A stretch of DNA of 64,000 nucleotides from Nitrosomonas sp. Is35 (GTDB lineage: Bacteria > Pseudomonadota > Gammaproteobacteria > Burkholderiales > Nitrosomonadaceae): contig NZ_JAWJZH010000001.1 of NCBI RefSeq assembly GCF_033063295.1, forward strand, positions 2,108,001-2,172,000. The letters are read 5' to 3'. Shown piece by piece: positions 8,238-18,169 of the stretch (the first letter of the stretch is position 1; every line of letters begins with the position of its first letter). Position numbers and translations under genes: made by a program. Below the pieces are notes generated by a model that had not been told where the DNA came from, did not search any database, and was given only the letters and a program-made list of their open reading frames with translations.

Positions 8238-9404
8238 ATGCTACCTCCCAGTGAAATTGCTTTAGCACATAGCCGATCGGTACAAGCGATGATCCGGGAA
8301 AAGATTCTTGCAATCCATCATTGGATTTCTTTTGAAGATTATATGAATCTTGCATTGTATGCACCAGGACTGGGTTACTACAGCAGTGGCGCAACCAAAC
8401 TGGGCAGTGCAGGAGACTTCGTCACGGCACCGGAAATTTCTCCGCTATTCGGCCGCACACTGGCGCAACAGCTATGGCAGATTTCACAGCACCTTGCCCA
8501 ATTTAATATTCTTGAATTTGGCGCCGGCTCAGGCAAATTGGCGCGGGATATCTTGCTGGAACTGGAAAAATCCGCTGCGTTGCCGGAGAAATATTTCATT
8601 CTTGAAGTCAGCGCCGATCTGCGTGAGCGGCAACAATCACACCTTATGCAAGAAATACCTCATCTTGCGGATCGAATCGAGTGGCTGGAACAGTTGCCCG
8701 GTCAATTCACCGGCGTCGTGCTCGCCAATGAAGTGCTGGATGCAATGCCGGTTCACATCGTCAGATGGCATGCCGATACCGTGCTGGAACGCGGTGTTAC
8801 TTGGCAAAACGATCAATTCGCCTGGCAAGATCGTGCGATTCAAGATCAAGAGCTTCTGACAACCGCCCAGCAGCTAACTCCCGCAATCAATCCGGCCAAT
8901 CAACCCATCGATTTCGTCAGCGAAATCAATCTTGCCGCCGTTCATTTCATGCGCAGCCTGGCAAGCACGCTGCAACAAGGGGTCATATTGCTCATCGACT
9001 ATGGCTTTGGCCGCAGCGAATATTATCACCCGCAACGCAGCCAGGGTACGCTGATGTGCCATTACCGCCATCATGCGCATGACGACCCGTTTTATCTGCC
9101 CGGACTACAAGATATCACCAGCCACGTCGATTTCAGCGCCATCACCCAGGCCGGACAAAGTGGCGGACTGGCCCTTCTGGGCTACACAACACAAGCCTAT
9201 TTTCTGCTCAACTGCGGCATCACTGGGATTCTTGCTCAGACTTCCGCGGAAGATACTAGCCATTACTTGCCGCAATCGAGTCAAGTGCAGAAATTGGTCA
9301 GTCCGGCTGAAATGGGCGAGCTATTTAAAGTGATCGCTTTTGGAAAAAACTTTTTTGCGCCGCTGAGCGGATTTAGTACTGGCGATATGAGCCGTCGATT
9401 ATAA
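8238..9404 (+). CDS. MidA/NDUFAF7-family SAM-dependent methyltransferase (DUF185)
   Basis: 388 residues from ATG 8238; a TTG at 8226 is the alternative start. Conserved blocks include MNLALYAPGLGYYSSG, GDFVTAPEISPLFG, LEFGAGSGKLA (SAM-binding motif I), LANEVLDAMPVH and LLIDYGFGRSEYYHP. The mitochondrial relative NDUFAF7/MidA dimethylates an arginine of the NDUFS2 (NuoD-like) subunit during complex I assembly; whether the bacterial protein acts on NuoD is inference, though a complete nuo operon is present at 50-64 kb. Single gene, divergent from folM-type SDR. Confidence 0.9.
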   Translation: MLPPSEIALAHSRSVQAMIREKILAIHHWISFEDYMNLALYAPGLGYYSSGATKLGSAGDFVTAPEISPLFGRTLAQQLWQISQHLAQFNILEFGAGSGKLARDILLELEKSAALPEKYFILEVSADLRERQQSHLMQEIPHLADRIEWLEQLPGQFTGVVLANEVLDAMPVHIVRWHADTVLERGVTWQNDQFAWQDRAIQDQELLTTAQQLTPAINPANQPIDFVSEINLAAVHFMRSLASTLQQGVILLIDYGFGRSEYYHPQRSQGTLMCHYRHHAHDDPFYLPGLQDITSHVDFSAITQAGQSGGLALLGYTTQAYFLLNCGITGILAQTSAEDTSHYLPQSSQVQKLVSPAEMGELFKVIAFGKNFFAPLSGFSTGDMSRRL

Positions 9405-9576
9405 CAATGCGATTCCGGTAAAGAAGACAAGAAACCTGCCGATTCACCTAGCGGATAAATTTTCCTCACTGTCATGCAATCACTGTAGTTCTGCTAGTAG
9501 TCCCTTGTCATACCAAGCGCGCAATATGAATTGAGCAGTTAGTAATACTGCCAACTAAAATTTAGAGACCGAGTCA

Positions 9577-10461
9577 ATGTTGATTATTAACAAACTGGAA
9601 TTCAGCCAGAACTTCCGCAGTATCCTGCAGCAAGCCGGGCAAATTCCTCCGCTACCGGAGACTGCGCGTGAACTATTCAAGTTACGCAACAATCCGGAAG
9701 CCAATCTGGAGCAGCTGGCGGGAGTCATTGAGAAAGATCCCAGTCTGGCAGCTTTTATTATGAAATATGCCCGTATGTCCATTTTCGGCTACGGCAATCG
9801 GATCAATTCGGTTCATCATGCCGTATCGCTGGTACTCGGCTTTAACGCTGCACTTAATTTAGCCATGGGCATCGTCTCATCCGGTTGCCTCAAGCTACCG
9901 AATCACGGCGCACTCGGCCGTATCCGCATTTGGCATCAAACCTTGGAATGCGCCGCCTTATGCCGCGAACTTTGTCACATCATGACAGAAAAGCATCTCG
10001 TCAATTGCGAGCTGATTTATCTGAGCGGGTTATTTCACAATTTTGGATATTTATTGTTCGGACACCTGTATCCCAAAGAATTTGCTTATCTGAACGACTT
10101 GGTTACCCGCTACCCGGAACAGGAGGCCCGCACATTGCAGCAGCAAGTTTTCGGCATCACCCACGACACGATCGGCATGTATCTGATCAAAGCGTGGGAT
10201 CTGCCGGAAGAAATAGCCGTTGCAGTTGCCGAGCAAAATTTTCCGGATTATTCGGGTAAACATGCCTCCTATGTCAAACTGCTCGCAATCGCTAACCGCC
10301 TGCGGCAGGATCAAACACAAGCTGACGGCTGCCCGTATATCGATACATTCTCACTGATGGAATGCCTGGGAATCGATGCCATACAAGCTAAAGCAGTACA
10401 AGAAAAAATACGCGGCTGTCAAAACGAGTTTCGTACCTTGGCGCAAGATTTGGCGGCATAA
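9577..10461 (+). CDS. HDOD domain signalling protein
   Basis: 294 residues. The N-terminal two thirds match the HDOD domain: IPPLPETARELFKLRNNPEA, LAGVIEKDPSLAAFIMKYA, AVSLVLGFNAALNLAMG and the FHNFGYLLFGHL block. The HD-type metal-binding pair is degenerate, as usual in HDOD, so no phosphohydrolase activity is expected. HDOD proteins act as regulators in stress, motility or nucleotide signalling; no other domain gives a hint here. It stands between the midA-type gene and the his operon with 172 and 95 base gaps, probably a single transcription unit. Confidence 0.88.
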   Translation: MLIINKLEFSQNFRSILQQAGQIPPLPETARELFKLRNNPEANLEQLAGVIEKDPSLAAFIMKYARMSIFGYGNRINSVHHAVSLVLGFNAALNLAMGIVSSGCLKLPNHGALGRIRIWHQTLECAALCRELCHIMTEKHLVNCELIYLSGLFHNFGYLLFGHLYPKEFAYLNDLVTRYPEQEARTLQQQVFGITHDTIGMYLIKAWDLPEEIAVAVAEQNFPDYSGKHASYVKLLAIANRLRQDQTQADGCPYIDTFSLMECLGIDAIQAKAVQEKIRGCQNEFRTLAQDLAA

Positions 10462-10517
10462 CAAGACATCGCCACCCATCAATGCTGAATGCCGGTGAAT
10501 AAATGCCCGGTGACAAT

Positions 10518-10548
10518 TTGAACTATAAACCCTGTATTGAGTTAAAAT
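10518..10548 (+). promoter_or_regulatory. Possible sigma70-type promoter of the his operon
   Basis: TTGAAC at 10518-10523 and TAAAAT at 10543-10548 with a 19-base spacer, ending 8 bases before the hisC ATG. If used, the mRNA would be almost leaderless, and no good ribosome binding site is seen before hisC. The spacer is long, so the call is weak. Confidence 0.3.
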
Positions 10549-10556
10549 AGGCGCCT

Positions 10557-11642
10557 ATGCCTAATTTTTACAACCCAGAAGACATTATCCGTCCGGAAAT
10601 TCTCGCGTTATCCGCTTATCATGTGCCTCCGGCAACTGGCATGATCAAGCTGGATGCGATGGAAAATCCCTATCCGCTACCGTCTGCGCTCCGCGATGAA
10701 ATCGCTCAACTGACGCTGAATGCGCCTGTCAATCGTTATCCCGATGCCAGTGCCGCTCCGCTTAAAGCAACGTTACGTCAGGCTCTGGGCATTGCCGATG
10801 ACATGGATATTCTGCTGGGCAACGGATCGGATGAAATCATTCAGATCATCGCCATGGCGGTCGCCAAACCTGGTGCTCTGCTGATGAGTGTGGAACCAGC
10901 ATTTGTGATGTTCCGGATGATTGCCACGTTCGCGAATATTCAGTATGCCGGAGTACCACTACAGAAAGATTTCTCGCTGGATCTGGATGCCATGTTAGTG
11001 GCGATTGCTCAACATCGGCCGGCGGTGATTTTCCTGGCTTACCCGAATAACCCGACAGGCAATTTATTCGATCCCGCGGCGATTGAACGCATCCTGCAAG
11101 CCACTTCGGGCATTGTCGTCGTCGATGAGGCTTATCATGCTTTTGCGGACGCGAGTTTTATCGATAAACTTAGTCAATATCCGAATTTGCTGTTGATGCG
11201 AACATTATCTAAATCGGGGTTGGCCGGTTTGCGGCTTGGGCTTCTGATTGGCCGGCCGGAATGGCTGAAACAGCTAGAAAAGGTGCGTCTGCCTTATAAT
11301 ATTGGCATAATGACGCAATTGATCGCCGAAAAGGTATTGCATCACACTGCGGTATTATCCCAGCAAGCCGAAGCCATCAAATCGGAACGCACGAAAATGA
11401 ACACATTTCTTGGTACAATGCGCGGCGTTGAAGTATATCCGTCCGATGCTAACTTTATTTTGTTTCGTGTCAATGCAGCCAGCCGGATTTTTCAGGCGCT
11501 CAAACAACATAATATACTGATCAAAAACCTGGACGGTACTCATCCTTTATTAGAGAATTGCTTGCGTGTGACAGTGGGTACCCCCGATGAAAATTCACAA
11601 TTTTGCGCGGCATTACGCACCATTCTGAGTGAAACAGTTTAG
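10557..11642 (+). CDS. hisC: Histidinol-phosphate aminotransferase
   Basis: 361 residues, PLP-dependent class I/II aminotransferase converting imidazole acetol phosphate to histidinol phosphate. Seen: the N-terminal [22 protein letters not shown], the YPNNPTGN motif, VVDEAYHAF (PLP aspartate and tyrosine) and [14 protein letters not shown] with the Schiff-base lysine. First gene of a hisCBHAFIE run; hisB follows after 43 bases. hisG and hisD, which commonly precede hisC in betaproteobacteria, are not next to it. Confidence 0.96.
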   Translation: MPNFYNPEDIIRPEILALSAYHVPPATGMIKLDAMENPYPLPSALRDEIAQLTLNAPVNRYPDASAAPLKATLRQALGIADDMDILLGNGSDEIIQIIAMAVAKPGALLMSVEPAFVMFRMIATFANIQYAGVPLQKDFSLDLDAMLVAIAQHRPAVIFLAYPNNPTGNLFDPAAIERILQATSGIVVVDEAYHAFADASFIDKLSQYPNLLLMRTLSKSGLAGLRLGLLIGRPEWLKQLEKVRLPYNIGIMTQLIAEKVLHHTAVLSQQAEAIKSERTKMNTFLGTMRGVEVYPSDANFILFRVNAASRIFQALKQHNILIKNLDGTHPLLENCLRVTVGTPDENSQFCAALRTILSETV

Positions 11643-11685
11643 AATCCTTTCAAATTTCCTTGCATTCATCCAAGATTAATCATCT

Positions 11686-12273
11686 ATGCGCCGGGCACAA
11701 GTCATACGAAATACGTTGGAAACCCAGATCAGTGTCAATCTGAATTTGGACGGAACCGGTCAATCCACACTCGAAACCGGTGTGGCGTTTCTCGACCATA
11801 TGCTCGATCAGATCGCGCGTCATGGCATGATCGATCTTGCCATTGCCGCGAAAGGCGACTTGCATATCGACGCCCATCATACCGTTGAAGATATCGGCAT
11901 CACTTTGGGCCAAGCATTTGCCAAAGCGGTGGGCGATAAAAAAGGATTGCGCCGCTATGGGCATGCGTACGTGCCATTGGATGAAGCATTATCGCGTGTG
12001 GTCATCGATTTATCCGGCCGTCCGGGCTTGGTCTTCAATGTCGCTTTCACGCGCGCGCGTATCGGCGATTTTGATGTCGATCTGTTTCATGAATTCTTCC
12101 AGGGCCTTACGAATCATGCCTTGATGACGCTGCATATCGACAATTTATCCGGCAGAAATGCGCATCACCAGGCCGAAACCGTCTTTAAAGCATTCGGGCG
12201 TGCCTTGCGCATGGCGATCGAGCACGATCCCGCGGCAGCCGGAATTATTCCATCCACCAAAGGTACTTTGTAA
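11686..12273 (+). CDS. hisB: Imidazoleglycerol-phosphate dehydratase
   Basis: 195 residues, the monofunctional dehydratase (no phosphatase domain as in the E. coli bifunctional HisB). Metal-binding histidine motifs are visible: [44 protein letters not shown] and [19 protein letters not shown]. It dehydrates imidazole glycerol phosphate to imidazole acetol phosphate with Mn2+. hisH starts 26 bases later. Confidence 0.97.
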   Translation: MRRAQVIRNTLETQISVNLNLDGTGQSTLETGVAFLDHMLDQIARHGMIDLAIAAKGDLHIDAHHTVEDIGITLGQAFAKAVGDKKGLRRYGHAYVPLDEALSRVVIDLSGRPGLVFNVAFTRARIGDFDVDLFHEFFQGLTNHALMTLHIDNLSGRNAHHQAETVFKAFGRALRMAIEHDPAAAGIIPSTKGTL

Positions 12274-12299
12274 GTCACTTTGCTTCTATACATCACGGT

Positions 12300-12944
12300 A
12301 TGACTGATATCGCAATTGTTGATTATGGAATGGGAAATTTACGTTCCGTTCATAAAGCACTTGAACATGTGGCACCAACGGTTTCAACAACGGTCACCAG
12401 CGACCCTGACATCGTTCGCAAAGCCAGTCGGGTCGTGGTACCCGGGCAAGGCGCCATGCGTAACTGTATCGATGAGCTGGAAACTCGCGGATTGCGCGAG
12501 GCCGTCATTGAGGCCGCTAAGCACAAACCTTTTCTCGGCATCTGTCTGGGTTTGCAAATGCTGTTCGAGGAAAGCGAGGAAGGAAATGTCAAAGGCTTGA
12601 ACATCCTGCCCGGAAAAGTCGTGCGTTTTCCGGCTTCAGCCATGACAACTGCGGATGGACAGAAGCTGAAAGTACCGCACATGGGCTGGAATCAAGTATA
12701 TCAGGCGGTCAAACATCCTTTATGGGAAGGCATTGCGGCGGATGCGCGCTTTTATTTCGTGCACAGTTATTATGTCGCAACACCCGATACGGCATTGATC
12801 GCGGCGCAAAGCCATTATCCTTTCCCATTTACTTGCGCCGTTGCAAAAGATAACATTTTCGCGGTACAGTTCCATCCGGAAAAGAGTCAACTGGCAGGAT
12901 TAACCCTGTTGAGTAACTTTGCCAAATGGACACCGCACTTCTAA
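12300..12944 (+). CDS. hisH: Imidazole glycerol phosphate synthase, glutaminase subunit
   Basis: 214 residues, class I glutamine amidotransferase. DYGMGNLRSV at the N-terminus, the nucleophile Cys in FLGICLGLQMLFEESEEG, and the His-Glu pair of the triad in AVQFHPEKSQ. It supplies ammonia through a channel to HisF for ring closure to imidazole glycerol phosphate and AICAR. Its partner hisF lies two genes downstream. Confidence 0.97.
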   Translation: MTDIAIVDYGMGNLRSVHKALEHVAPTVSTTVTSDPDIVRKASRVVVPGQGAMRNCIDELETRGLREAVIEAAKHKPFLGICLGLQMLFEESEEGNVKGLNILPGKVVRFPASAMTTADGQKLKVPHMGWNQVYQAVKHPLWEGIAADARFYFVHSYYVATPDTALIAAQSHYPFPFTCAVAKDNIFAVQFHPEKSQLAGLTLLSNFAKWTPHF

Positions 12945-12997
12945 AACCAAAAGTAGTAAACTGACTCTGTTAATCAACTATCAACTCTGATTAAGCT

Positions 12998-13753
12998 ATG
13001 CTGATTATTCCTGCAATAGATCTTAAAGATGGACATTGTGTCCGGCTCAAACAAGGGGTTATGGAAGACGCTACGGTGTTTTCCGAGAACCCCGGCGAAA
13101 TGGCGGCGCACTGGCTGAATCAAGGCGCGCGTAGACTTCATTTGGTCGACTTAAACGGTGCATTTGCCGGAAAACCGAGAAACGAAGCTGCGATCCGTGA
13201 AATTGTAGACGCTCTGGGTGACCAGATTCCGATTCAATTGGGCGGCGGCATTCGCGATCTCGACACAATTGAACGTTATCTCGATGATGGCATCACCTAC
13301 ATCATTATCGGTACCGCAGCCATTAAAATACCGGGATTCCTGCAGGATGCCTGCAATGCATTTCCAGGACAGATCATGGTCGGATTGGATGCCAAGGAAG
13401 GCAAAGTGGCGGTGGACGGTTGGTCCAAGATCACCGGACATGATGTCATCGATCTGGCGAAAAAATTTGAAAGCTATGGCGTAGAGGCGGTTATCTACAC
13501 GGATATCGGCAGAGACGGCATGCTGAACGGCATCAACATCCATGCGACCGTTGAACTGGCCAGACAGCTCACCATACCGGTCATCGCCAGCGGTGGCATC
13601 ACCAACATCAGCGATATCCACAAGCTTTGCGAAATCGAATCGGAAGGCATCATGGGCGCCATTACCGGGCGCGCTATTTATGAAGGTTCGCTGGATTTCA
13701 AGGAAGCGCAGGTACTGGCTGACAAACTCAGCAAAGATAACGGCATCTCTTGA
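12998..13753 (+). CDS. hisA: ProFAR isomerase
   Basis: 251 residues, a TIM barrel of two half-barrels. It starts [19 protein letters not shown] (catalytic Asp8) and has the second catalytic Asp in [13 protein letters not shown] plus the phosphate-binding IQLGGGIRD and VIASGGITN loops. It opens the ribose ring of ProFAR to give PRFAR, the substrate of HisFH. Length is standard. Confidence 0.97.
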   Translation: MLIIPAIDLKDGHCVRLKQGVMEDATVFSENPGEMAAHWLNQGARRLHLVDLNGAFAGKPRNEAAIREIVDALGDQIPIQLGGGIRDLDTIERYLDDGITYIIIGTAAIKIPGFLQDACNAFPGQIMVGLDAKEGKVAVDGWSKITGHDVIDLAKKFESYGVEAVIYTDIGRDGMLNGINIHATVELARQLTIPVIASGGITNISDIHKLCEIESEGIMGAITGRAIYEGSLDFKEAQVLADKLSKDNGIS

Positions 13754-13824
13754 TACTGCCCCGCTGACAATCACTACCGCACACATTATCTCCTTCTCAA
13801 TTTCACAACCGGCTTTTAAATCCG

Positions 13825-14598
13825 ATGAGCCTCGCTAAACGTATCATTCCATGCCTGGACGTAACCAACGGGCGTGTAGTTAAAGGTGTAAACTTTGTTG
13901 AACTGCGCGACGCGGGCGATCCGGTGGAAATCTCGCGCCGCTACGATGAGCAAGGCGCGGACGAACTCACTTTTCTCGACATCACCGCCAGTTCGGATAA
14001 CCGCGACCTGATTCTGCACATCATTGAAGCTGTAGCAACACAAGTATTCATACCGCTGACAGTTGGCGGCGGTGTGCGCCAGGTAGCGGATGTCCGCCGC
14101 CTGCTCAATGCCGGCGCCGACAAAGTCAGTATCAATACCTCGGCCGTTCTGAATCCGCAGCTGGTCGCCGACGCATCCGATCATTACGGTTCGCAATGTA
14201 TTGTGGTTGCAATCGATGCCAAACAAGTCAATCCACCCGGCGCTACGCCGCGCTGGGAAGTTTTCACCCACGGCGGACGTAAAGCAACCGGTATCGATGC
14301 CATTGAGTGGGCCATCAAAATGCAGTCGTTCGGTGCCGGTGAAATTTTACTCACCAGCATGGATAGGGATGGCACACGAAATGGTTTTGATCTTGCCTTG
14401 ACACGCGCGATATCGGATGCCATCGATATTCCGGTAATCGCCAGCGGCGGAGTTGGCAATCTCGATCATCTGGTCGACGGTATCTTGCAAGGGCATGCGG
14501 ATGCGGTGTTGGCCGCCAGTATTTTTCACTATGGCGAATTTACCGTGCAGCAGGCCAAGCAGTATATGGCGGAGCATGGCATCGAAGTGCGATTATAA
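13825..14598 (+). CDS. hisF: Imidazole glycerol phosphate synthase, cyclase subunit
   Basis: 257 residues, TIM barrel related to His[22 protein letters not shown] carries catalytic Asp11; [27 protein letters not shown] (second catalytic Asp) and [13 protein letters not shown] are the conserved loops. With HisH it turns PRFAR and ammonia into imidazole glycerol phosphate and AICAR. hisI follows after 51 bases. Confidence 0.97.
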   Translation: MSLAKRIIPCLDVTNGRVVKGVNFVELRDAGDPVEISRRYDEQGADELTFLDITASSDNRDLILHIIEAVATQVFIPLTVGGGVRQVADVRRLLNAGADKVSINTSAVLNPQLVADASDHYGSQCIVVAIDAKQVNPPGATPRWEVFTHGGRKATGIDAIEWAIKMQSFGAGEILLTSMDRDGTRNGFDLALTRAISDAIDIPVIASGGVGNLDHLVDGILQGHADAVLAASIFHYGEFTVQQAKQYMAEHGIEVRL

Positions 14599-14649
14599 TG
14601 TTAGAATCTCCGGTGAAATTTATAACTGAACGAAAGTACCGCTTACTGT

Positions 14650-15042
14650 ATGCCTCCTGATACTTGGCTTAGCAAAATCAACTGGTCGGAAGACGGACTG
14701 ATACCGGTCATCGCTCAAGAAGCGGATAGCGGAAAAATCCTCATGGTTGCCTGGATGAATCGCGAAGCACTCAAGCTAACAGTCGAAAAACGTGAAGCCG
14801 TATACTGGTCACGTTCGCGTAAGAAACTGTGGCACAAGGGCGAAGAATCCGGGCACACGCAAAAAGTAAAAGAAATTTATTTGGATTGCGACCAAGACGT
14901 ATTGCTGCTCACGGTCGAGCAAACCGGCGGAATCGCCTGTCATACCGGGCGGCACAGCTGTTTCTTCCAGAAACTGGAAGGTACTGAATGGGTTACCGTA
15001 GCCCCCATTATCAAAGATCCGGACGAAATTTACACCCAATGA
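14650..15042 (+). CDS. hisI: Phosphoribosyl-AMP cyclohydrolase
   Basis: 130 residues, the separate single-domain enzyme (not fused with HisE). Zinc and magnesium ligand motifs: [42 protein letters not shown] and [10 protein letters not shown]. It opens the purine ring of phosphoribosyl-AMP. The stop TGA overlaps the hisE start codon (ATGA), indicating translational coupling of the two consecutive pathway steps. Confidence 0.97.
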   Translation: MPPDTWLSKINWSEDGLIPVIAQEADSGKILMVAWMNREALKLTVEKREAVYWSRSRKKLWHKGEESGHTQKVKEIYLDCDQDVLLLTVEQTGGIACHTGRHSCFFQKLEGTEWVTVAPIIKDPDEIYTQ

Positions 15043-15365
15043 CCGATACCACCATTCTTCGCCGCCTCGCGGAAACCATAGAAGCACGCAAATCAGCCGA
15101 TGCAAACAGCTCATACGTCGCCAAACTGTTGCATGGCGGACAGGACAAGATACTCAAGAAAATCGCGGAAGAGTCTGCCGAAACCTTGATGGCGTCCAAA
15201 GATGGCAATACCGACCAGGTGATTTATGAAACCGCCGATTTATGGTTTCACTGCCTGATATTGCTCGCGCACCACGGACTGACGCCGGACGATGTGTTGC
15301 GAGAGCTGGAAAGACGCGAAGGCGTTTCCGGCATCGTAGAAAAAGCCTCTCGAAAACCGGATTAG
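15039..15365 (+). CDS. hisE: Phosphoribosyl-ATP pyrophosphatase
   Basis: 108 residues from ATG 15039, chosen because it makes the ATGA overlap with hisI and gives the standard length. All-alpha MazG-like fold: [18 protein letters not shown], with the acidic metal-binding residues continuing in [18 protein letters not shown]. It removes pyrophosphate from phosphoribosyl-ATP, the step before HisI. The HIT gene starts 2 bases after its stop. Confidence 0.96.
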   Translation: MTDTTILRRLAETIEARKSADANSSYVAKLLHGGQDKILKKIAEESAETLMASKDGNTDQVIYETADLWFHCLILLAHHGLTPDDVLRELERREGVSGIVEKASRKPD

Positions 15366-15367
15366 CC

Positions 15368-15718
15368 ATGGATAACTGTATATTCTGCAAAATCGCACGC
15401 AAAGAAATCCCATCCAATGCAGTTTACGAAGATGATGATATTCTCGCGTTTCACGATATCAATCCGGCCGCGCCGGTGCATTTCTTGCTGATCCCCAAGC
15501 TGCACATCGATTCACTCGCTGACGTGCAAGATAATCATCAGGATTTACTGGGGAAAATGCTATTATTAGCGCCTAAACTGGCGAAAGCGCAAGGCTGCGA
15601 AGATGGTTTCCGCACGATCATCAATACCGGGCGGGCAGGCGGACAAGAGGTATTTCATATCCATTTCCACATCATCGGCGGCCGGGAACGTCTGCCTGGG
15701 ATGATTCACCACGGCTAG
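15368..15718 (+). CDS. HIT family nucleotide-binding hydrolase (HinT-like)
   Basis: 116 residues from ATG 15368, the first start after the hisE stop and the one giving the usual family N-terminus ([20 protein letters not shown]). The histidine triad is in [12 protein letters not shown] (H-x-H-x-H). Members hydrolyse phosphoramidates such as AMP-lysine, using the central histidine. A HIT gene between hisE and tatA is a common arrangement in betaproteobacteria. It is 2 bases after hisE and 32 before tatA, so likely in the same operon. Confidence 0.94.
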   Translation: MDNCIFCKIARKEIPSNAVYEDDDILAFHDINPAAPVHFLLIPKLHIDSLADVQDNHQDLLGKMLLLAPKLAKAQGCEDGFRTIINTGRAGGQEVFHIHFHIIGGRERLPGMIHHG

Positions 15719-15750
15719 GCCAGCACTGTTCCATCTCACAGGAGAAAGTC

Positions 15751-16077
15751 ATGGGTACATTTAGCATCTGGCATTGGATTATCGTGCTGGTCATTGTTGT
15801 ACTGGTATTCGGCACAAAAAAACTGCGCAACCTCGGTAGCGATCTGGGCGGAGCGTTGAAGGGGTTCAAGGAAGGCATGAAGGAATCGGAAACCGATACA
15901 GCTTCAGCCCGCACAAATTCAGCCAATGATAATGTGATTGAAGTGACGGCAAGCAAGGAATCGGCCGCGAATACCTTCAAGGAAAATCATACGCAACCGT
16001 CTGCCAGCACAGCCAACGCAGCGCATAGCGCAGCAGCAGACGCCGAAATCAAGGAAAAAGCGCACCCCAGGACTTAG
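15751..16077 (+). CDS. tatA: Sec-independent protein translocase subunit TatA
   Basis: 108 residues. One N-terminal membrane helix ([16 protein letters not shown]), the [10 protein letters not shown] hinge and an amphipathic helix ([14 protein letters not shown]), then an Ala/Ser/Thr-rich acidic tail. Long for TatA (often 70-90) because of that tail. TatA assembles into the pore that moves folded proteins with twin-arginine signals across the inner membrane. An AGGAG site lies just upstream of the ATG. Confidence 0.96.
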   Translation: MGTFSIWHWIIVLVIVVLVFGTKKLRNLGSDLGGALKGFKEGMKESETDTASARTNSANDNVIEVTASKESAANTFKENHTQPSASTANAAHSAAADAEIKEKAHPRT

Positions 16078-16155
16078 GAAGCTTTTTTTCGCAGGAGAAT
16101 CCGGTCATGTTCACATCAATCGTCTCATCACTCTGAATCCGGTCTACGCAACAAC

Positions 16156-16548
16156 ATGTTTGATATCAGTTTTATGGAGTTGCTGGTTATCTCGATCGTA
16201 GCACTGATCGTAATCGGGCCTGAACGCCTGCCCGCCGTGGCGCGCACTGTAGGTCATCTGTATGGGCGCTGCCGCAACTTTGTTTATGCCATCCGAACCG
16301 ATATCCATAACGAAATGCGCATGGAGGAGCTGAAAAAAATGCAGTCCTCGGTGCAAGAAACGGTGCAATCGATTGAAGACTCGGTACACGAAGGCGTTGA
16401 TCGCTTGAAAACCACGATGACCGATGCAAAACCCGAAGACAGCCCGCCTTCCGGCTCGTTGCCGCCACAATCCGGTCAAGAACCGCAAGCAACGATCTCC
16501 GGTAACGATGAAACCGCACAGTATGGCTCCTGTCAGGAAAGAAAGTAG
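16156..16548 (+). CDS. tatB: Sec-independent protein translocase subunit TatB
   Basis: 130 residues: MFDISFMELLVISIVALIVI membrane helix, the GPERLPAVARTVG hinge that separates TatB from TatA, a long amphipathic region with coiled-coil tendency (EELKKMQSSVQETVQSIEDS) and a polar Pro/Gln-rich tail. It forms the TatBC receptor for twin-arginine signal peptides. Placed between tatA and tatC with short gaps. Confidence 0.95.
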   Translation: MFDISFMELLVISIVALIVIGPERLPAVARTVGHLYGRCRNFVYAIRTDIHNEMRMEELKKMQSSVQETVQSIEDSVHEGVDRLKTTMTDAKPEDSPPSGSLPPQSGQEPQATISGNDETAQYGSCQERK

Positions 16549-16616
16549 CCGTTGGGCGCGGACTACAAGGTGTTTATCGATGCCGATTCAATATAACCAG
16601 CGCTACCGCGATCACC

Positions 16617-17408
16617 ATGCTTGAAGGCTCATTCCTGTCGCATTTAGTGGAATTGCGCGTCCGGATGATCCGCATCCTGGCTGTGCTCATGCTTGGATTC
16701 CTGCCCTGCGCTTTCTATGCGCGCGAACTGTATACCTTGCTGGCGCAACCGCTGCTGGAGAAACTGCCGCAAGGCGGACAAATGATCGCCACCGATGTCG
16801 CGACACCCTTCTTTGTGCCGATGCAGGTTGCGATGATGATGGCTTTTGTCATTACATTGCCGCACACGCTATATCAAATTTGGGCTTTCGTCGCACCCGG
16901 GCTTTATTCACATGAAAAACGCCTTGCCCTGCCGCTGGTCTTCGGCAGCAGCCTGCTGTTCTTTTGCGGCATGTCGTTCGCTTACTTTGCCGCATTGCCG
17001 CTGGTATTTGAATTCATTACCTATTTTGCACCGGAAGGTGTCGCGGTAATGACCGATATTAGCAAGTACTTAAGCTTTGTTTTATCAATGTTTATCGCTT
17101 TCGGGGTCACTTTTGAAGTACCGGTATTTGTCATCATATTGGTCAGAACAGGTGTCATCACCATCGAGAAACTCAAGGAAATACGCCCGTATGTGATTGT
17201 CGGCGCATTCATCATCGCCGCCATTTTCACCCCGCCCGATGTGGTTTCGCAGTTTATGCTGGCGGTACCTTTATGCCTTCTGTACGAACTCGGTATCTTC
17301 ATCGCCGCATTGATGATCAAAAAACAGCAGCAAGAAGATGCAACAGATATAACACCTGCCAAGCAGGATGCTTCAGCACAAAAAGATATACCAGAAAAAA
17401 CCGACTGA
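16617..17408 (+). CDS. tatC: Sec-independent protein translocase subunit TatC
   Basis: 263 residues with six membrane segments and the conserved FLSHLVELRVRMIR at the N-terminus, the first periplasmic loop with VATPFFVPMQVA, and YQIWAFVAPGLYSHEKR. These are the signal-peptide-binding parts of TatC. The hydrophilic C-terminus (KKQQQEDATDITPAK) is cytoplasmic. Last gene of the his-HIT-tat run. Confidence 0.97.
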   Translation: MLEGSFLSHLVELRVRMIRILAVLMLGFLPCAFYARELYTLLAQPLLEKLPQGGQMIATDVATPFFVPMQVAMMMAFVITLPHTLYQIWAFVAPGLYSHEKRLALPLVFGSSLLFFCGMSFAYFAALPLVFEFITYFAPEGVAVMTDISKYLSFVLSMFIAFGVTFEVPVFVIILVRTGVITIEKLKEIRPYVIVGAFIIAAIFTPPDVVSQFMLAVPLCLLYELGIFIAALMIKKQQQEDATDITPAKQDASAQKDIPEKTD

Positions 17409-17509
17409 CCGGATCTGCACGAGGAATCGATCAGACCCGGCGGAAATCGCTATAATGAAACCAACGCCATTCCTCCCGATCTAAAAAATTCGTTACAGCA
17501 ATTGACTGC

Positions 17510-17515
17510 AAGGAG
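17510..17515 (+). promoter_or_regulatory. Ribosome binding site AAGGAG deciding the start of the glycine-zipper gene
   Basis: AAGGAG 7 bases before ATG 17523; the in-frame upstream codon at 17502 has no such site. Confidence 0.7.
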
Positions 17516-17522
17516 ATTCGCG

Positions 17523-18137
17523 ATGTTGAGTAGCCGTTCCGTCTTGAATACCGTAAAACGGCTGATAGGATCAGCCATCCTTTTCAGTGTCTGTGTTCCG
17601 GCTGTAGTACTCGCACAATCAACCGCCGCGGAGCAAAATGATCCACAGCAATCCCAGCGCTTGACCACCCAGCCGCCACCGGAAAGCCCCCCTGACGTCA
17701 ACCGGCCACCCAGAACCATTCATCGTATTGGCACCGCCATTGGCGCACCCCGCAACAGCGTCAGTATCAAAAGCACAGACGCCGGCACCATACCCCGGCA
17801 ACCCGCGGCATCAGGTTGCATCAATTGCGGTGTCATCAATTTCGTCAATAGAATCGGACAAGGCCCTGGTTTGAATGCCATTGCAGGTGGCGTCGTCGCC
17901 GGAACTGTCGCGCGGGAGATCATCCGCCAGAATCCGTATCCGCATGACACGAGCTATCCCGGCACCGTGGATGGCGCTCATGCGAGAAGCACAGCGCAAC
18001 CGCACGATCAATATCAGGTCGGCATCACCATGAACGATGGCCAGCAAGCCATCATTGCGCTTCCGGATGCGGCCAATTTCCATCAAGGCGATAGAATCCG
18101 GTTGGTGGACGGCGTGCTGGTGCCTGATCGCCCATAA
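17523..18137 (+). CDS. Secreted glycine-zipper protein, SlyB-like C-terminus
   Basis: 204 residues from ATG 17523, chosen because AAGGAG at 17510-17515 is at proper distance and the product then opens with a signal peptide (VKRLIGSAILFSVCVPAVVL). Residues 30-80 are Pro/Gln/Thr-rich and probably disordered. Then comes CINCGVINFVN and a glycine-rich zipper (LNAIAGGVVAGTVAREI), and finally YQVGITMNDGQQAIIAL followed by GDRIRLVDG, the tail seen in SlyB-type outer-membrane-associated proteins. No lipobox is evident. Probably periplasmic or outer-membrane associated; function unknown. Confidence 0.72.
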   Translation: MLSSRSVLNTVKRLIGSAILFSVCVPAVVLAQSTAAEQNDPQQSQRLTTQPPPESPPDVNRPPRTIHRIGTAIGAPRNSVSIKSTDAGTIPRQPAASGCINCGVINFVNRIGQGPGLNAIAGGVVAGTVAREIIRQNPYPHDTSYPGTVDGAHARSTAQPHDQYQVGITMNDGQQAIIALPDAANFHQGDRIRLVDGVLVPDRP

Positions 18138-18169
18138 CAACCACTCCCCGGTATTATTGGATCCTATTT

